64,000 nt of DNA from Pseudoxanthomonas sp. JBR18 (GCF_028198165.1 NZ_CP116339.1:2673001-2737000), one strand, 5' to 3'; shown: positions 1 to 11,130, numbered from the stretch's first letter. The notes: generated by a model from the letters alone, not told the origin. Program-made: numbers and translations.

Positions 1-1
1 G

Positions 2-130
2 GGCCGACCCAGTGCGGACGATGAGATCCTGATCGGGCGTGCGATCGACGACGCGCTGGACGTGCTGCCCCTGGCAGTGGCCGGCGATTTCAACGAGGCG
101 ATGAAACGCCTCAACAGCATCAAGGCGTGA
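2..130 (+). CDS. pth: Peptidyl-tRNA hydrolase, C-terminal end (partial)
   Basis: The window opens inside a gene. The frame ending at the TGA at 128-130 reads [17 protein letters not shown]... through [15 protein letters not shown], about 42 residues. This matches the C-terminal helix of bacterial Pth, the esterase that recycles peptidyl-tRNA released by stalled ribosomes. pth lying directly before ychF is a common proteobacterial order and supports the call. The catalytic Asn/His residues lie outside the window. Only family resemblance of the tail supports this. Confidence 0.82.
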   Translation, partial: GRPSADDEILIGRAIDDALDVLPLAVAGDFNEAMKRLNSIKA

Positions 131-139
131 GCCGGCAGC

Positions 140-169
140 CGCCAGCGGACTGGGCACAGTCCGCTGGCG
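140..169 (+). terminator. 12-bp hairpin between pth and ychF
   Basis: GCCAGCGGACT (141-151) pairs perfectly with AGTCCGCTGGC (158-168) around a 6-nt loop, plus C140-G169. No T-run follows, so it is not a textbook intrinsic terminator. It may stabilise the pth mRNA 3' end or attenuate read-through into ychF 35 nt downstream. Confidence 0.5.
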
Positions 170-203
170 CTTACCGGATTGCGGTTGCAGGAGTGAGCAA
201 GAC

Positions 204-1295
204 ATGGGCATCAAATGCGGCATCGTGGGCCTGCCGAACGTCGGCAAGTCGACCCTCTTCAATGCGCTGACCAAGGCGGGCATCGCCGCGGCCAACTTCC
301 CGTTCTGCACCATCGAGCCCAACGTGGGCATCGTGCCGGTGCCGGACCCGCGCCTGGGCGCGCTGTCGGAGATCGTCAAGCCGCAGCGGGTCGTGCCCAC
401 GGCGGTGGAATTTGTCGACATCGCCGGCCTGGTCGCCGGTGCGGCCAGCGGTGAAGGCCTGGGCAACAAGTTCCTGGCGCACATCCGCGAGGTCGATGCG
501 ATCACCCACGTGGTGCGCTGCTTCGAGAACGACGACGTGATCCACGTCAACAACAAGGTCGACCCGATCTCGGACATCGAGACCATCGACACCGAACTGG
601 CGCTGGCCGACCTGGACAGCGTGGAGAAGGCGCTCAACCGCGCCGAGCGCAGCGCCAAGGGCGGCGACAAGGAGGCCATCGCGCGCAAGCCGGTGCTGGA
701 GAAGCTGCGCAAGGCGCTGGACGACGGCATCCCCGGACGCGGCGCTGGCCTGGACGAGGAAGAAAAGGCGCTGGTGCGCGACCTGTTCCTGCTGACCCTC
801 AAGCCGGTGATGTACATCGCCAACGTGCTGGAGGACGGTTTCGAGAACAACCCGCATCTGGACGCGGTGCGCGCCCGCGCCGAGAAGGAGGGCGCGCAGG
901 TGGTGCCGGTTTCGGCCGCCATCGAGGAAGAGCTCTCGCAGCTGGACGATGCCGACCGCGATGCCTTCCTGACCGACCTGGGCCTGGACGAGCCCGGCCT
1001 GAACCGCGTGATCCGTGCCGCCTACCAGCTGCTGGGCCTGCAGACCTACTTCACCGCCGGCGTGCAGGAAGTCCGCGCGTGGACGGTCAAGGCCGGCGCG
1101 ACCGCGCCCAAGGCCGCGGCGGTCATCCACACCGACTTTGAGAAGGGCTTCATCCGCGCCGAGACCATCGGCTACGACGACTTCATCAAGTACAAGGGCG
1201 AGGCCGGTGCCAAGGAAGCCGGGCGCCTGCGCCTGGAGGGCAAGGAGTACAAGGTGCAGGAAGGCGACGTGCTGCACTTCCGCTTCAACGTCTGA
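204..1295 (+). CDS. ychF: Redox-regulated ATPase YchF (Obg-family)
   Basis: The product has 363 residues, the normal YchF length. It binds the ribosome and hydrolyses ATP rather than GTP, and is linked to translation and oxidative-stress control. Visible motifs are the P-loop GLPNVGKST (residues 9-17), the G3 region [16 protein letters not shown] near residue 72, and NVLE near residue 209 in place of the NKxD of true GTPases, which is the family's mark of ATP specificity. A C-terminal TGS domain follows, ending [14 protein letters not shown]. The ATG at 204 is preceded by a CAGGAG ribosome site at 188-193. It follows pth, as in many gammaproteobacteria, and converges on the liu operon. Confidence 0.97.
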   Translation: MGIKCGIVGLPNVGKSTLFNALTKAGIAAANFPFCTIEPNVGIVPVPDPRLGALSEIVKPQRVVPTAVEFVDIAGLVAGAASGEGLGNKFLAHIREVDAITHVVRCFENDDVIHVNNKVDPISDIETIDTELALADLDSVEKALNRAERSAKGGDKEAIARKPVLEKLRKALDDGIPGRGAGLDEEEKALVRDLFLLTLKPVMYIANVLEDGFENNPHLDAVRARAEKEGAQVVPVSAAIEEELSQLDDADRDAFLTDLGLDEPGLNRVIRAAYQLLGLQTYFTAGVQEVRAWTVKAGATAPKAAAVIHTDFEKGFIRAETIGYDDFIKYKGEAGAKEAGRLRLEGKEYKVQEGDVLHFRFNV

Positions 1296-1316
1296 GTCGG
1301 GCCGCACTGAGGTCGA

Positions 1317-1347
1317 CGCGAAGGCCGCGCACTGCGCGGCCTTTGCG
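1317..1347. terminator. Strong hairpin terminator between convergent ychF and liuE
   Basis: AAGGCCGCGC (1321-1330) pairs with GCGCGGCCTT (1334-1343) around ACT, and the stem extends outward to 1317/1347 with one G-T pair. It lies between two convergent stop codons (1295 and 1358), so it probably serves both directions. The T-run is short (CCTTTGCG on the + strand). Confidence 0.72.
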
Positions 1348-1357
1348 TATCCGGGAT

Positions 1358-2269
1358 TCAACCCAGGCCCTGTCCGGCCAGCGCCTGGGCCACCTTGGAG
1401 CGGCTGGGCCGGCCCAGCGCGTGGCTGATGAAGCTGCCGGCAGCCGCCAGCCGATGTAGATCCACGCCGGTCTCGATGCCCAGCCCGTCCAGCAGGTAGA
1501 GCAAGTCCTCGCTGGCCACGTTGCCGGCCGCGCCAGGCGCGTACGGGCAGCCGCCCAGCCCGGCCACCGAGCTGTCGAAGGTCGCCACGCCCAGTTGCAG
1601 GGCCGCGTGGACGTTGGCCAGGGCCTGGCCCCAGGTGTCGTGGAAGTGGCCGGCCAGGCGTTCGACCGGTACGCGGGCCATCACCGCTTCCAGCATTGCC
1701 TGGGTCTTGCCGGGCGTGCCCACGCCGATGGTGTCGCCCAGCGAAATCTCGTGGCAACCCATCGCGTGCAGGGCGGCGGCCACCTCGGCCACCGCGCTGG
1801 GCGCGATATCGCCAGCGTAGGGGCAGCCCAGCACGCAGGAGACATAGCCGCGCACCGGGACGCCGGCGTCCTGTGCGGCGCGGGTGACCTCTTCGAAACG
1901 CGCCAGGCTCTGGGCTATCGAGCAGTTGATGTTCTTCTGCGAGAAGGCCTCGGAGGCGGCGGCGAACACCGCGACCTCGTCCGCGCCGGCCGCCTGGGCG
2001 GCCTGGAACCCGCGCAGGTTGGGCGTGAGCGCCGAATACACGACGCCTGGCCGACGTGGCACGCCGCGCATCACCGCGTCGTGGTCGGCCATCTGCGGCA
2101 CCCACTTGGGCGAGACGAAGGCCGTGGCCTCGATGTGGCGCAGGCCAGCCTCGGCCAGGCGCGCGATCAGGTCCAGCTTGGTCTGCGTGGTGACGGTGCC
2201 GGGCTCGTTCTGCAGGCCATCGCGCGCGCCCATCTCCACCAGTTTCACCTTGGCGGGCAGGGCGCTCAC
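1358..2269 (-). CDS. liuE: Hydroxymethylglutaryl-CoA lyase
   Basis: The 303-residue product cleaves HMG-CoA to acetoacetate and acetyl-CoA, the last step of leucine degradation. Family marks are RDGLQNEPG at residues 16-24 (catalytic Arg/Asp region), HFHDTWGQ (metal-binding HxH) and the HMGL signature [14 protein letters not shown] with its active-site cysteine. The start is a GTG at 2269-2267 that overlaps the liuD stop codon (GTGA), implying translational coupling. It is the last gene of the operon, and the hairpin at 1317-1347 follows it. Confidence 0.95.
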   Translation of the reverse strand: MSALPAKVKLVEMGARDGLQNEPGTVTTQTKLDLIARLAEAGLRHIEATAFVSPKWVPQMADHDAVMRGVPRRPGVVYSALTPNLRGFQAAQAAGADEVAVFAAASEAFSQKNINCSIAQSLARFEEVTRAAQDAGVPVRGYVSCVLGCPYAGDIAPSAVAEVAAALHAMGCHEISLGDTIGVGTPGKTQAMLEAVMARVPVERLAGHFHDTWGQALANVHAALQLGVATFDSSVAGLGGCPYAPGAAGNVASEDLLYLLDGLGIETGVDLHRLAAAGSFISHALGRPSRSKVAQALAGQGLG

Positions 2270-4260
2270 GCGGCGACCTCGAACTCGACCAGTGGCGCCT
2301 GGTCGGCCACCAGGTCACCGACCTTGCACAGCAGCGCGGTGACGGTGCCGGCCGCCGGTGCGCTGACCGTGTATTCCATCTTCATGGCTTCCATGACCAG
2401 CAACGGGGCGCCGGCAGCAACCTCGGCGCCGGCCTCGGCCATGACCGCGATGATCCGGCCCGGCATGGGCGCCACCAGGCCACCTCGGGTATCGGCGATG
2501 CCCGCCTGGTGCGCCAGCGGCACGTATGGCTGCAGGCGGACGCGGGCGTCTGCCGTGATGACCGCCAGCGCCCCCGCGTCGTCAGTTACGACATGTCCCT
2601 GCACGGTGTGCGCGCCGGCCGCCAGAAGCAGGTGGTCGTCGTGGACCTCCAGTACGCGCACCGACACACCATCCAGGCGCCAGACACCGCCGGCGTGCTG
2701 CTCGACCTGCACGGTGTGGGACGTGCCGTCAGCCTCGTCGAAGCGCAAGCTGCGACGGGCGTGGCCGTTGGCGCGCCAGCCATCGGCGATCGCCCATGGC
2801 GAGGACGGATTGCCGGCCGCGGCGGCCAGTGCGGCGGCCTGGCGCTGCTCGGCGAGCAGGACATGCAGGCTGGCGAGGGCCAGCAGTGCCGGGGTCACTG
2901 GATCCGGGCGCAGCAGCTCGGCCAGCTCGCGCTCGATCAAGCCGGTGTCATACCCGCCGGCGCGCACCTGCGGGTTGTCCACCAGACGCGACAAGAACGC
3001 CAGGTTGTTGCCGACCCCGGCGATTCGGGTCTGGGCCAGGGCGCTGCGCATGCGTGCGAGCGCGCCAGCGCGGGTGCTGTCCCAGGCGATCAGTTTGGCG
3101 ATCATCGGGTCGTAATCGGCACCGATCATGTCGCCTGCGTCCACGCCCGAATCGACGCGCACATGCGCCGAGGCGGGGGGAAAGGCCAGCTGCTGCAGCG
3201 TGCCGGTCGACGGCAGGAAGCCGCGCTCGGGCTGCTCGGCGTACAGGCGCACCTCGATCGCATGGCCGTGCAGGGTGATCTGGTCCTGCGCCAGCGGCAA
3301 CGGCGCACCTGCCGCTACACGTAGCTGCCATTCGACCAGATCCAGTCCGGTGACCTGCTCGGTCACCGGGTGCTCGACCTGCAGCCGGGTATTCATTTCC
3401 ATGAAGTAGAACGCGCCGTCGGCATCGACGATGAACTCCACCGTGCCCGCGCCGACATAGCCCACCGCGCGGGCCGCCTCCACGGCGGCCTGGCCGATGG
3501 CCGCGCGGAAGGTCGCGCTGATGTCGGGCGCGGGGGCTTCCTCGATCACCTTCTGGTGTCGGCGCTGGGCCGAACAGTCGCGCTCGTAAAGGTGCACCAC
3601 GCTGCCTTGCGTGTCGCCGAACACCTGCACCTCGATGTGGCGGGGACGCACCAGGTATTTCTCCACCAGCACCCGGTCATCGCCGAAGCTGGCGGACGCT
3701 TCGCGCCGGCACGAGGCCAGGGCGGCGTCGAAATCCGTCTCGCGCTCGACCACGCGCATGCCCTTGCCACCGCCGCCGGCGCTGGCCTTGATCAGCACCG
3801 GATAGCCGATACGCGCCGCCTCCGCGCGCAGCAGCGCAGGGGTTTGGTCGTCGCCGTGATAACCAGGGACCAGGGGCACTCCGGCGGCCTGCATCAGCGC
3901 CTTGGCCGCCGATTTGGAGCCCATCGCCTCGATGGCCGCCACCGGCGGTCCGACGAAGACCAGTCCGGCCTGCTGACAGGCGCGGGCGAAGTCCGCGTTC
4001 TCCGACAGGAAGCCATAGCCGGGATGGACGGCCTGCGCGCCGGTGGCGCGCGCGGCCTCGACGACCCTGTCCGCGCGCAGGTAGCTCTCGCGCGCCGCCG
4101 CCGGGCCGATGCACACCGCCTCGTCTGCCAGACGCACATGCCGCGCGTTGGCGTCGGCCTCGGAATACACCGCGACGGTGGCAATGCCCAACCGCTTGCA
4201 GGTGGCGATGACGCGGCAGGCGATTTCGCCGCGGTTGGCGATCAGAAGTTTGCCGAACAC
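2266..4260 (-). CDS. liuD: Methylcrotonyl-CoA carboxylase, biotin-containing alpha subunit
   Basis: About 664 residues: biotin carboxylase N-domain starting [19 protein letters not shown]-grasp domain with the [10 protein letters not shown] glycine loop, BC C-domain, then a biotinyl carrier domain whose MEAMKMEY motif places the biotinylated lysine at about residue 627. It carboxylates biotin and passes CO2 to LiuB. An upstream in-frame extension to 4500 exists, but it lies inside liuC and resembles no family member. The GTG at 4260 has a GGAGG site 8 nt upstream (4269-4273), inside the liuC 3' end, and gives the standard N-terminus. The liuC stop is 2 nt away. The alternative, acetyl- or propionyl-CoA carboxylase alpha, is unlikely given the liu neighbours. 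Confidence 0.93.
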   Translation of the reverse strand: MFGKLLIANRGEIACRVIATCKRLGIATVAVYSEADANARHVRLADEAVCIGPAAARESYLRADRVVEAARATGAQAVHPGYGFLSENADFARACQQAGLVFVGPPVAAIEAMGSKSAAKALMQAAGVPLVPGYHGDDQTPALLRAEAARIGYPVLIKASAGGGGKGMRVVERETDFDAALASCRREASASFGDDRVLVEKYLVRPRHIEVQVFGDTQGSVVHLYERDCSAQRRHQKVIEEAPAPDISATFRAAIGQAAVEAARAVGYVGAGTVEFIVDADGAFYFMEMNTRLQVEHPVTEQVTGLDLVEWQLRVAAGAPLPLAQDQITLHGHAIEVRLYAEQPERGFLPSTGTLQQLAFPPASAHVRVDSGVDAGDMIGADYDPMIAKLIAWDSTRAGALARMRSALAQTRIAGVGNNLAFLSRLVDNPQVRAGGYDTGLIERELAELLRPDPVTPALLALASLHVLLAEQRQAAALAAAAGNPSSPWAIADGWRANGHARRSLRFDEADGTSHTVQVEQHAGGVWRLDGVSVRVLEVHDDHLLLAAGAHTVQGHVVTDDAGALAVITADARVRLQPYVPLAHQAGIADTRGGLVAPMPGRIIAVMAEAGAEVAAGAPLLVMEAMKMEYTVSAPAAGTVTALLCKVGDLVADQAPLVEFEVAA

Positions 4261-4262
4261 CG

Positions 4263-5048
4263 TCAGGACCTCCAGTCCGGGGCACGTTTGTCGAAGAACG
4301 CGGCGATGCCTGCGCGCGCCTCGGCGCTGCCGCGGGCACGCGCGATGCGGGTGGTGGTGTCGTCGATCAGCGCCGGGTCGATGCCGCGCCCGGCCACGTC
4401 GGCGACCAGGCGTTTGCAGTCGGCCTGGGCCTGCGGCGCGCCGGCGAGCAGGTCCTCGGCCAAGGCCTGCACGCGCGCGTCCAGGGTGTCCGCCTCGCAT
4501 ACCTCATGCAGCAACCCGAGTCGCAGTGCCTGGGCCGCGTCGAAGCGCTCGCCGGTGAGGAAATAGCGTTGCGCCGCACGCGCGCCGATCGCGCGGATCA
4601 CGTAGGGGCTGATCGTGGCCGGAATCAGGCCCAGTCGCACTTCGGTCGTGCCAAAGCGCGCCTCGGGTGTGGCGATGGCGATGTCGCAGGCGGCCACCAG
4701 CCCGGTGCCGCCGGCCAGGGCCGCGCCGTGCACGCGGGCGATGGTTGGCTTGGACAGGCCGGCGAGCGTGGCCAGCATCGTCGCCAGCGCGCCGGCATCG
4801 CACAGGTTGTCCTCGTGGCTGAAACCGGCCATGCGCCGCATCCAGTCCAGGTCGCCGCCGGCGCAGAAGCTCTTGCCATGCCCGGCCAGCACGACGACGC
4901 GCACGGCCGAATCAGCGTCGGCGGCGCGCAGCGCCTCGGTGAGCGCGGCGATCAGGTGTTCGTCGAAGGCGTTGTGCACCTCGGGCCGGTTGAGCCAGAG
5001 GGTCAGCGTCGCGCCGCGGTGTTCGCATTGGAGAAGGGAAGCGTCCAT
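4263..5048 (-). CDS. liuC: Methylglutaconyl-CoA hydratase (enoyl-CoA hydratase family)
   Basis: The 261-residue crotonase-fold protein starts MDASLLQCEHRG. GHGKSFCAGGDLDWM and ALAGGTGLVAACDIAIA form the oxyanion-hole and CoA-binding segments seen in AUH-type hydratases. It hydrates 3-methylglutaconyl-CoA to HMG-CoA, between the LiuBD carboxylase and LiuE. An upstream reading extends to 5261, but only the ATG at 5048 gives the family N-terminus, and it lies 8 nt from the liuB stop. The specific substrate is inferred from operon position, since sequence alone shows only the enoyl-CoA hydratase family. Confidence 0.92.
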   Translation of the reverse strand: MDASLLQCEHRGATLTLWLNRPEVHNAFDEHLIAALTEALRAADADSAVRVVVLAGHGKSFCAGGDLDWMRRMAGFSHEDNLCDAGALATMLATLAGLSKPTIARVHGAALAGGTGLVAACDIAIATPEARFGTTEVRLGLIPATISPYVIRAIGARAAQRYFLTGERFDAAQALRLGLLHEVCEADTLDARVQALAEDLLAGAPQAQADCKRLVADVAGRGIDPALIDDTTTRIARARGSAEARAGIAAFFDKRAPDWRS

Positions 5049-5056
5049 GGCCGGCC

Positions 5057-6664
5057 TTACATGCGGAACACGCCGAAGCGCGTGTCGGAGATGGGGGCAT
5101 GGGCGGCGGCCGCCAGACCCAGGCCGAGCAGGCGGCGGGTCTGGGCCGGATCGACGATGCCGTCGTCCCACAGCCGCGCGCTGGCGTAGTACGGATCGGA
5201 TTGCGCCTCGAATTGCTCGCGGATCGGCTGTTTGAACGCGTCCTCGTCCTCGGCGGCCCATGTCTTGCCCTGGGCTTCAAGCCCGTCGCGGCGCACGGTC
5301 GCCAGGACGCTGGCGGCCTGTTCGCCACCCATGACCGAAATACGCGAATTCGGCCAGCTCCACAGGAACCGCGGCGAATACGCGCGACCGCACATCCCGT
5401 AATTGCCTGCGCCGTAGGAGCCGCCGATCAGCACGGTGAACTTGGGCACGGCCGTGGTCGCCACCGCCGTGACCAGCTTGGCGCCGTCCTTGGCGATGCC
5501 GCCATTTTCATAGGCCCGGCCGACCATGAAGCCGGTGATGTTCTGCAGGAACACCAGGGGAATCCCGCGCTGCGAGCACAGCTCGACGAAATGCGCGCCC
5601 TTGAGCGCGCTTTCGGAAAACAGGATGCCGTTGTTGGCCACGATGCCCACCGGATAGCCGTGGATATGGGCGAAGCCGGTCACCAGCGTGGTGCCGTACC
5701 GCGCCTTGAACTCATCCAGCCGCGAGCCGTCGACGATGCGTGCGATGACTTCGCGCACGTCGTAGGGCTTGCGCGTGTCGGCGGGGATCACGCCGTACAC
5801 CTCGGCCGGGTCGTAGCGCGGTTCCTCGACCGCCTGTGGCACCAGCGCCGGCGGGCGGCGCGGGCCGAGGTGGCCGACGATGTCGCGCAACAGGGCCAGG
5901 GCGTGGTGATCGTTTTCGGCCAGGTGGTCGGCCACGCCGGACAGGCGGGTATGCACGTCCGCGCCGCCCAGATCCTCGGCACTGACCACCTCGCCGGTGG
6001 CGGCCTTCACCAGCGGCGGGCCCCCCAGGAAGATCGTGCCCTGGCCCTGCACGATGATGGTCTCATCGCTCATCGCCGGCACGTAGGCGCCGCCAGCGGT
6101 GCATGAGCCCATCACGCAGGCGATCTGCGGGATGCCGGCAGCCGAGAGCTGGGCCTGGTTGTAGAAGATCCGGCCGAAGTGCTCGCGATCGGGGAACACC
6201 TCGTCCTGCATCGGCAGGAACGCGCCGCCCGAATCGACCAGATACAGGCAGGGCAGGTGGTTTTCTCGGGCGATCTCCTGCGCGCGCAGGTGCTTCTTGA
6301 CCGTCATCGGGTAATAGGTACCGCCCTTGACCGTGGCGTCGTTGGCCAGGATCACGCACTCGCGCCCCTGCACGCGGCCGATGCCGCCGACTACCCCGGC
6401 GCAGGGCACCTGGTCCTCGTACATGCCGTGGGCGGCCAGCGGGGCCAGTTCCAGGAACGGCGCGCCGGGGTCGAGCAGGGTGTCGATGCGCTCGCGCGCC
6501 AGGAGTTTGCCGCGCCCGGTGTGTCTGGCGCGGGCAGCCTCGCTGCCCCCCCGCGCCGTGAGGGCCACACGCTCGCGCAGGGTGTCGACCTGGGCCTGCA
6601 GGGCCGTGCGATTGGCCTGGAACGCCGCATCGTCGGTCCGCAATTTCGAAACAATCACGCCCAT
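5057..6664 (-). CDS. liuB: Methylcrotonyl-CoA carboxylase, carboxyltransferase beta subunit
   Basis: The 535-residue product has paired carboxyltransferase domains. The N-terminal part includes [15 protein letters not shown] and [20 protein letters not shown]. The C-terminal part includes [23 protein letters not shown] and [21 protein letters not shown], with glycine-rich CoA and biotin oxyanion segments typical of MCC beta. It transfers the carboxyl group from LiuD-biotin to 3-methylcrotonyl-CoA. It lies 10 nt after liuA and 8 nt before liuC, in one transcript. Confidence 0.95.
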   Translation of the reverse strand: MGVIVSKLRTDDAAFQANRTALQAQVDTLRERVALTARGGSEAARARHTGRGKLLARERIDTLLDPGAPFLELAPLAAHGMYEDQVPCAGVVGGIGRVQGRECVILANDATVKGGTYYPMTVKKHLRAQEIARENHLPCLYLVDSGGAFLPMQDEVFPDREHFGRIFYNQAQLSAAGIPQIACVMGSCTAGGAYVPAMSDETIIVQGQGTIFLGGPPLVKAATGEVVSAEDLGGADVHTRLSGVADHLAENDHHALALLRDIVGHLGPRRPPALVPQAVEEPRYDPAEVYGVIPADTRKPYDVREVIARIVDGSRLDEFKARYGTTLVTGFAHIHGYPVGIVANNGILFSESALKGAHFVELCSQRGIPLVFLQNITGFMVGRAYENGGIAKDGAKLVTAVATTAVPKFTVLIGGSYGAGNYGMCGRAYSPRFLWSWPNSRISVMGGEQAASVLATVRRDGLEAQGKTWAAEDEDAFKQPIREQFEAQSDPYYASARLWDDGIVDPAQTRRLLGLGLAAAAHAPISDTRFGVFRM

Positions 6665-6674
6665 GCCGATGTCC

Positions 6675-7835
6675 TTAAGCCTTGGTTCCGACCAGCTCGC
6701 GGCCGATCAGCATGCGCCGGATCTCCGACGTGCCCGCGCCGATCTCGTACAGCTTGGCATCGCGCCACAGGCGGCCGGTGGGGTATTCGTTGATGTAGCC
6801 GTTGCCGCCCAGGGCCTGGATGGCCTGGCCGGCCATCCAAGTGGCCTTCTCGGCGCTGTAGAGGATCGCCCCGGCCGCATCCTTGCGCGTGGTTTCGCCG
6901 CGGTCACAGGCCTTGGCCACCGCGTACACGTAGGCGCGGCAGGCGTTGAAGCCGACGTACATGTCGGCCAGCTTGCCCTGCATCAGCTCGAACTCGCCGA
7001 TCGGCCGACCGAACTGACGACGTTCGCGCACGTAGGGCAGCACCGCGTCCAGGCTGGCAGCCATGATGCCCAGCGGGCCCCCGGAGAGCACGATGCGCTC
7101 GTAGTCCAGGCCGGACATCAGCACCTTCACGCCCTGGTTGAGACCGCCCAGGATGTTCTCCTCGGGGACCTCGCAGTCGTTGAACACCAGTTCGCAGGTG
7201 TTGGACCCGCGCATGCCCAGCTTGTCCAGCTTCTGTGCGGTGGAAAATCCCTTGAAACCACGCTCGACGATGAAGGCGGTGATCCCGCGCGGACCGGCCT
7301 GCGGATCGGTCTTGGCGTAGACCACCAGCGTGTGCGCATCCGGCCCGTTGGTGATCCACATCTTGCTGCCGTTGAGCACGTAGCAATCTCCGTGCTTGTC
7401 CGCACGCAATTTCATGCCCACCACGTCAGAGCCCGCACCGGCCTCGCTCATCGCCAGCGCGCCGATGTGCTCGCCGCTCACCAACCCTGGCAGATAGCGT
7501 GACTTCTGTTGCGCCGTGCCGTTCTTGCGCAGCTGGTTCACGCACAGGTTGGAATGGGCTCCGTAGGACAGCCCAATGGCTGAGCAGGCGCGGGAGATTT
7601 CCTCCATGGCCACCACGTGGGCCAGATACCCCAAGCCGCTGCCGCCGTACTCCTCCTCCACGGTCAGGCCCAGCAGGCCCATCTCGCCCAGTTGGGGCCA
7701 CAGCGCGTTGGGAAACGCGTTGTCGCGGTCGGCCGTGTCAGCCAGTGGCGCGATGATGCGGGAGGCGAAATCGCGCACGGCACTGCGCAGTTGGTCGATG
7801 TCTTCACCGAGGTCGAAACTGAAATCCGGGCTCAT
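6675..7835 (-). CDS. liuA: Isovaleryl-CoA dehydrogenase
   Basis: The 386-residue FAD acyl-CoA dehydrogenase oxidises isovaleryl-CoA to 3-methylcrotonyl-CoA. It shows [33 protein letters not shown] and [22 protein letters not shown]. The catalytic glutamate is E246 in [14 protein letters not shown], the internal position characteristic of isovaleryl-CoA dehydrogenases; most relatives carry it near the C-terminus. A longer start at 7910 exists, but the ATG at 7835 has an AGGA site just upstream and gives the usual N-terminus [14 protein letters not shown]. It is first in the operon. No liuR (MerR) gene precedes it. Confidence 0.95.
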   Translation of the reverse strand: MSPDFSFDLGEDIDQLRSAVRDFASRIIAPLADTADRDNAFPNALWPQLGEMGLLGLTVEEEYGGSGLGYLAHVVAMEEISRACSAIGLSYGAHSNLCVNQLRKNGTAQQKSRYLPGLVSGEHIGALAMSEAGAGSDVVGMKLRADKHGDCYVLNGSKMWITNGPDAHTLVVYAKTDPQAGPRGITAFIVERGFKGFSTAQKLDKLGMRGSNTCELVFNDCEVPEENILGGLNQGVKVLMSGLDYERIVLSGGPLGIMAASLDAVLPYVRERRQFGRPIGEFELMQGKLADMYVGFNACRAYVYAVAKACDRGETTRKDAAGAILYSAEKATWMAGQAIQALGGNGYINEYPTGRLWRDAKLYEIGAGTSEIRRMLIGRELVGTKA

Positions 7836-8070
7836 GAGGTCCTGTTGGATCGTGCGCCACACGGAGTGCGGCGGGGCAAAAGCGGGGCAGGCTGACGTGC
7901 GCGCCGGCAAGGTGCACGCTGCGGGGCAGCATCAAGGTGCTTCCCGTCGGCGCGGTTGCCTGCCACAATGCGCGCCCCCACGGCCGGCCGCCGTGAGGAC
8001 TCGCCTCCAAGGCGAGGATGCGTCCGCTTCGGGCGCAGCGGTGGGCCTGGTGGAAAATCGCGCGCAGTCG
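7836..8070. other. Gap between divergent liuA and the tRNA-Tyr promoter
   Basis: No gene was recognised here; the whole intergenic space to tRNA-Tyr is 312 bp. On the minus strand, CACCTTG occurs twice about 25 nt apart upstream of liuA, but I could not identify a convincing -35/-10 pair for liuA or a known LiuR-type palindrome. The liuA promoter must lie somewhere in this stretch. Confidence 0.5.
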
Positions 8071-8099
8071 TTGACAGCCCGCGGATCTCACGCCAGAAT
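8071..8099 (+). promoter_or_regulatory. Sigma70-type promoter of the tRNA-Tyr/Gly/Thr-tuf operon
   Basis: A perfect -35 TTGACA (8071-8076), a 17-nt spacer and -10 CAGAAT (8094-8099) lie about 48 nt before mature tRNA-Tyr. It is the best consensus match in the window, as expected for a stable-RNA operon. Start of transcription is predicted near 8106. Confidence 0.82.
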
Positions 8100-8147
8100 C
8101 ACCGGCTGTTTCACCCCGGCCCGAAAGGCCGGACACAAGCGTCATCC

Positions 8148-8233
8148 GGAGGGATACCCAAGCGGCCAACGGGGGCAGACTGTAAATCTGCTGGCTTACG
8201 CCTTCGGTGGTTCGAATCCACCTCCCTCCACCA
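8148..8233 (+). tRNA. tRNA-Tyr (GTA)
   Basis: Acceptor GGAGGGA/TCCCTCC, discriminator A and encoded CCA. The anticodon arm is GCAGA-CTGTAAA-TCTGC with GTA at 8182-8184, and the TPsiC loop is GTTCGAATC. The long variable arm (type II) agrees with a tyrosine tRNA. It is first of three tRNAs cotranscribed with tuf, the same arrangement as the E. coli tyrU-glyT-thrT-tufB operon. Confidence 0.97.
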
Positions 8234-8262
8234 AGCGTTTCGTGTTGTTGCGGTGCCCCGGC

Positions 8263-8336
8263 GCGGGAGTAGTTCAACGGTAGAACCTCAGCCTTCCAAG
8301 CTGATGGTGCGGGTTCGATTCCCGTCTCCCGCTCCA
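8263..8336 (+). tRNA. tRNA-Gly (TCC)
   Basis: Acceptor GCGGGAG/CTCCCGC, discriminator T and CCA encoded. The anticodon stem-loop is TCAGC-CTTCCAA-GCTGA with TCC at 8295-8297, which reads GGA and GGG codons. It is 74 nt including CCA. Confidence 0.97.
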
Positions 8337-8389
8337 TTGAACATCTGCTCCATCGTCGCCAGTTGTATCGCGGCAACGCCAGGTTTCAC

Positions 8390-8465
8390 GCTCACGTAGC
8401 TCAGTCGGTAGAGCACCTCCTTGGTAAGGAGGAGGTCGAAGGTTCGATTCCTTTCGTGAGCACCA
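8390..8465 (+). tRNA. tRNA-Thr (GGT)
   Basis: Acceptor GCTCACG/CGTGAGC, discriminator A and CCA encoded. The anticodon stem-loop is CCTCC-TTGGTAA-GGAGG with GGT at 8423-8425, which reads ACC and ACT. It lies 51 nt before the tuf start codon. Confidence 0.97.
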
Positions 8466-8516
8466 TCCAAGCAGTACGTTTCATCCTCTTATCTAACGAT
8501 CCGAGAATAAGCAGCC

Positions 8517-9707
<1,191 letters not shown>

Positions 9708-9723
9708 GCTTTAGGTCCAGCGA

Positions 9724-9746
9724 TCCGGCGATCCCGCATCGCCGGA
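9724..9746 (+). terminator. 9-bp perfect hairpin after tuf copy 1
   Basis: TCCGGCGAT (9724-9732) pairs with ATCGCCGGA (9738-9746) around CCCGC. It starts 17 nt after the tuf stop. No T-run follows. It is probably an mRNA 3'-end or processing hairpin between tuf and tRNA-Trp. Confidence 0.5.
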
Positions 9747-9758
9747 AGTGACGCGAAT

Positions 9759-9783
9759 GGCGGGCCGGGAACCTCGGTCCGCC
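9759..9783 (+). other. Hairpin before tRNA-Trp, GGCRGGCCG type
   Basis: GGCGGGCCG (9759-9767) pairs with CGGTCCGCC (9775-9783), with one G-T pair, followed by TTCG. The arms closely resemble the leader hairpins of rpsL (22491) and rpsJ (27167). Confidence 0.55.
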
Positions 9784-9820
9784 TTCGCCGTCTAAGGGCA
9801 ACACTTTCAGCAGGTTCCGT

Positions 9821-9896
<76 letters not shown>

Positions 9897-9958
9897 CTGC
9901 CCCGTAAGTTCCGTCGCCGCAGGCGGCGGCGCAGTGCAAGGCGGCACACCCGACTTCA

Positions 9959-10354
9959 ATGAACAGCAAGATCCAACAATCCAAGACGGCGACAGGTACG
10001 TCCGGTGGCGATATCGCCAAGTACGTGGCGGCGGCCGCGCTGGTGGTGGCTGGGCTGGTGGTGTGGTGGTGGTTCGCCGGACAGTGGGCCACGCCGTTGC
10101 GTGCGCTGGCCGTCGTGGTCGGTCTGGTGGCCGGTGCCGCGGTCTTCATCGCGACCGCCAAGGGCAAGGACACGGTCGAGTTCCTGTCCGAGTCGCGTTT
10201 CGAGCTGCGCAAAGTCGTGTGGCCAACCCGTCAAGAATCGCTGCGGATGACCTGGGTGGTCATGGTGGTCGTGGTGATCCTCAGCCTGATTCTGGCGGGC
10301 TTCGATTTCGTCATCCAATGGATGGTCGAGAAACTGTTCACGATGGGCCGTTGA
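9959..10354 (+). CDS. secE: Preprotein translocase subunit SecE
   Basis: The 131-residue inner-membrane protein clamps SecY in the SecYEG channel. Three hydrophobic segments are visible (about residues 17-37, 43-65 and 96-120), the long gammaproteobacterial form. The conserved cytoplasmic amphipathic stretch [12 protein letters not shown] precedes the last helix. It is followed 13 nt later by nusG, the near-universal pairing. Confidence 0.97.
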   Translation: MNSKIQQSKTATGTSGGDIAKYVAAAALVVAGLVVWWWFAGQWATPLRALAVVVGLVAGAAVFIATAKGKDTVEFLSESRFELRKVVWPTRQESLRMTWVVMVVVVILSLILAGFDFVIQWMVEKLFTMGR

Positions 10355-10367
10355 GGAGAGCGTCGCA

Positions 10368-10925
10368 GTGAAGCGTTGGTACGTGGTACATGCCTATTCA
10401 GGCTTCGAGAAGTCCGTGGCGCAGGCGCTGCGCGACCGCATCGTGCGCGATGGCATGGAAGAGCGCTTCGGCGACGTGCTGGTCCCGACCGAAGAGGTCG
10501 TGGAAATGCGTGCCGGCCAGAAGCGGCGTTCCGAGCGCAAGTTCTTTCCCGGCTACGTGCTGGTCCAGATCGAGACCCAGGACGAGGCCGGCATTCCGCG
10601 CATCGACAACGAGTCCTGGCATCTGGTGAAGGACACCAACAAGGTGCTGGGCTTCATTGGCGGCACGGCCGATCGCCCGCTCCCGATTCGCGACGAAGAG
10701 GCGGCCGCCATCCTGGATCGTGTTCAGGAAGGTGTCGAAAAGCCCCGGCCCAAGGTGCTGTTCGAGCCCGGCGAGATGGTGCGCGTGGTCGATGGCCCGT
10801 TCAACGACTTCAACGGCGTGGTCGAGGAAGTCAATTACGAGAAGAGCCGCCTGCGCGTGGCCGTGCTCATCTTCGGCCGCTCGACCCCGGTGGAGCTGGA
10901 ATTCGGCCAGGTCGAAAAGGCCTGA
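10368..10925 (+). CDS. nusG: Transcription termination/antitermination factor NusG
   Basis: The 185-residue protein has an NGN domain ([46 protein letters not shown]) and a C-terminal KOW domain ([33 protein letters not shown]). NGN binds RNA polymerase, and KOW contacts Rho or S10. The start is GTG at 10368 with GAGGAGAG about 8 nt upstream. It is cotranscribed with secE. Confidence 0.98.
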   Translation: MKRWYVVHAYSGFEKSVAQALRDRIVRDGMEERFGDVLVPTEEVVEMRAGQKRRSERKFFPGYVLVQIETQDEAGIPRIDNESWHLVKDTNKVLGFIGGTADRPLPIRDEEAAAILDRVQEGVEKPRPKVLFEPGEMVRVVDGPFNDFNGVVEEVNYEKSRLRVAVLIFGRSTPVELEFGQVEKA

Positions 10926-10946
10926 ATTCCCCTGGCCTCTGGCGCG

Positions 10947-10977
10947 TTGCGCGAGAGGCCTCAAAACCTGCTATAGT
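10947..10977 (+). promoter_or_regulatory. Putative promoter of the rplK operon
   Basis: TTGCGC (10947-10952), a 19-nt spacer and TATAGT (10972-10977). The -10 is good, while the spacer is long and the -35 moderate. It lies about 150 nt before rplK, leaving a long leader containing the hairpin at 11016-11038. Confidence 0.6.
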
Positions 10978-11015
10978 GCGCGGCTCCCTGTCCGGTCGAG
11001 CCGGGCATCCGCACT

Positions 11016-11038
11016 GGCCGCCCGCGAGGGCGGCCTTT
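11016..11038 (+). promoter_or_regulatory. rplK leader hairpin with GCGA tetraloop
   Basis: GGCCGCCC (11016-11023) and GGGCGGCC (11028-11035) form a perfect 8-bp stem closed by a GNRA-type GCGA loop and followed by TTT. It is in the untranslated leader of the L11 operon. It could be an attenuator or part of an r-protein-binding structure. L1 is the known repressor of this operon in E. coli, but I did not identify its site. Confidence 0.5.
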
Positions 11039-11130
11039 CGCGCGACGAGAAACGCGATGTCGGGACGCGTGATTTTCCCGATCCGATGGGGAGCCTGTCT
11101 TCCAGGCGCTAGCACCCGGAGAGCATTGAA

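Noticed and set aside
141..169. Intrinsic terminator for pth
   Set aside because: The stem is excellent, but no T-run follows, so I list it as a hairpin with low terminator confidence.
1358..2342. Long plus-strand reading frames across the liu operon
   Set aside because: They mirror the minus-strand genes, have no recognisable motif and overlap well-identified enzymes.
4263..5261. A longer LiuC/LiuD start
   Set aside because: The extra N-terminal residues lie inside the neighbouring gene and do not resemble the family; ribosome sites support the shorter starts.
7836..8147. Possible small gene between liuA and tRNA-Tyr
   Set aside because: Frames here overlap the tRNA and promoter, have no ribosome site and no recognisable domain.
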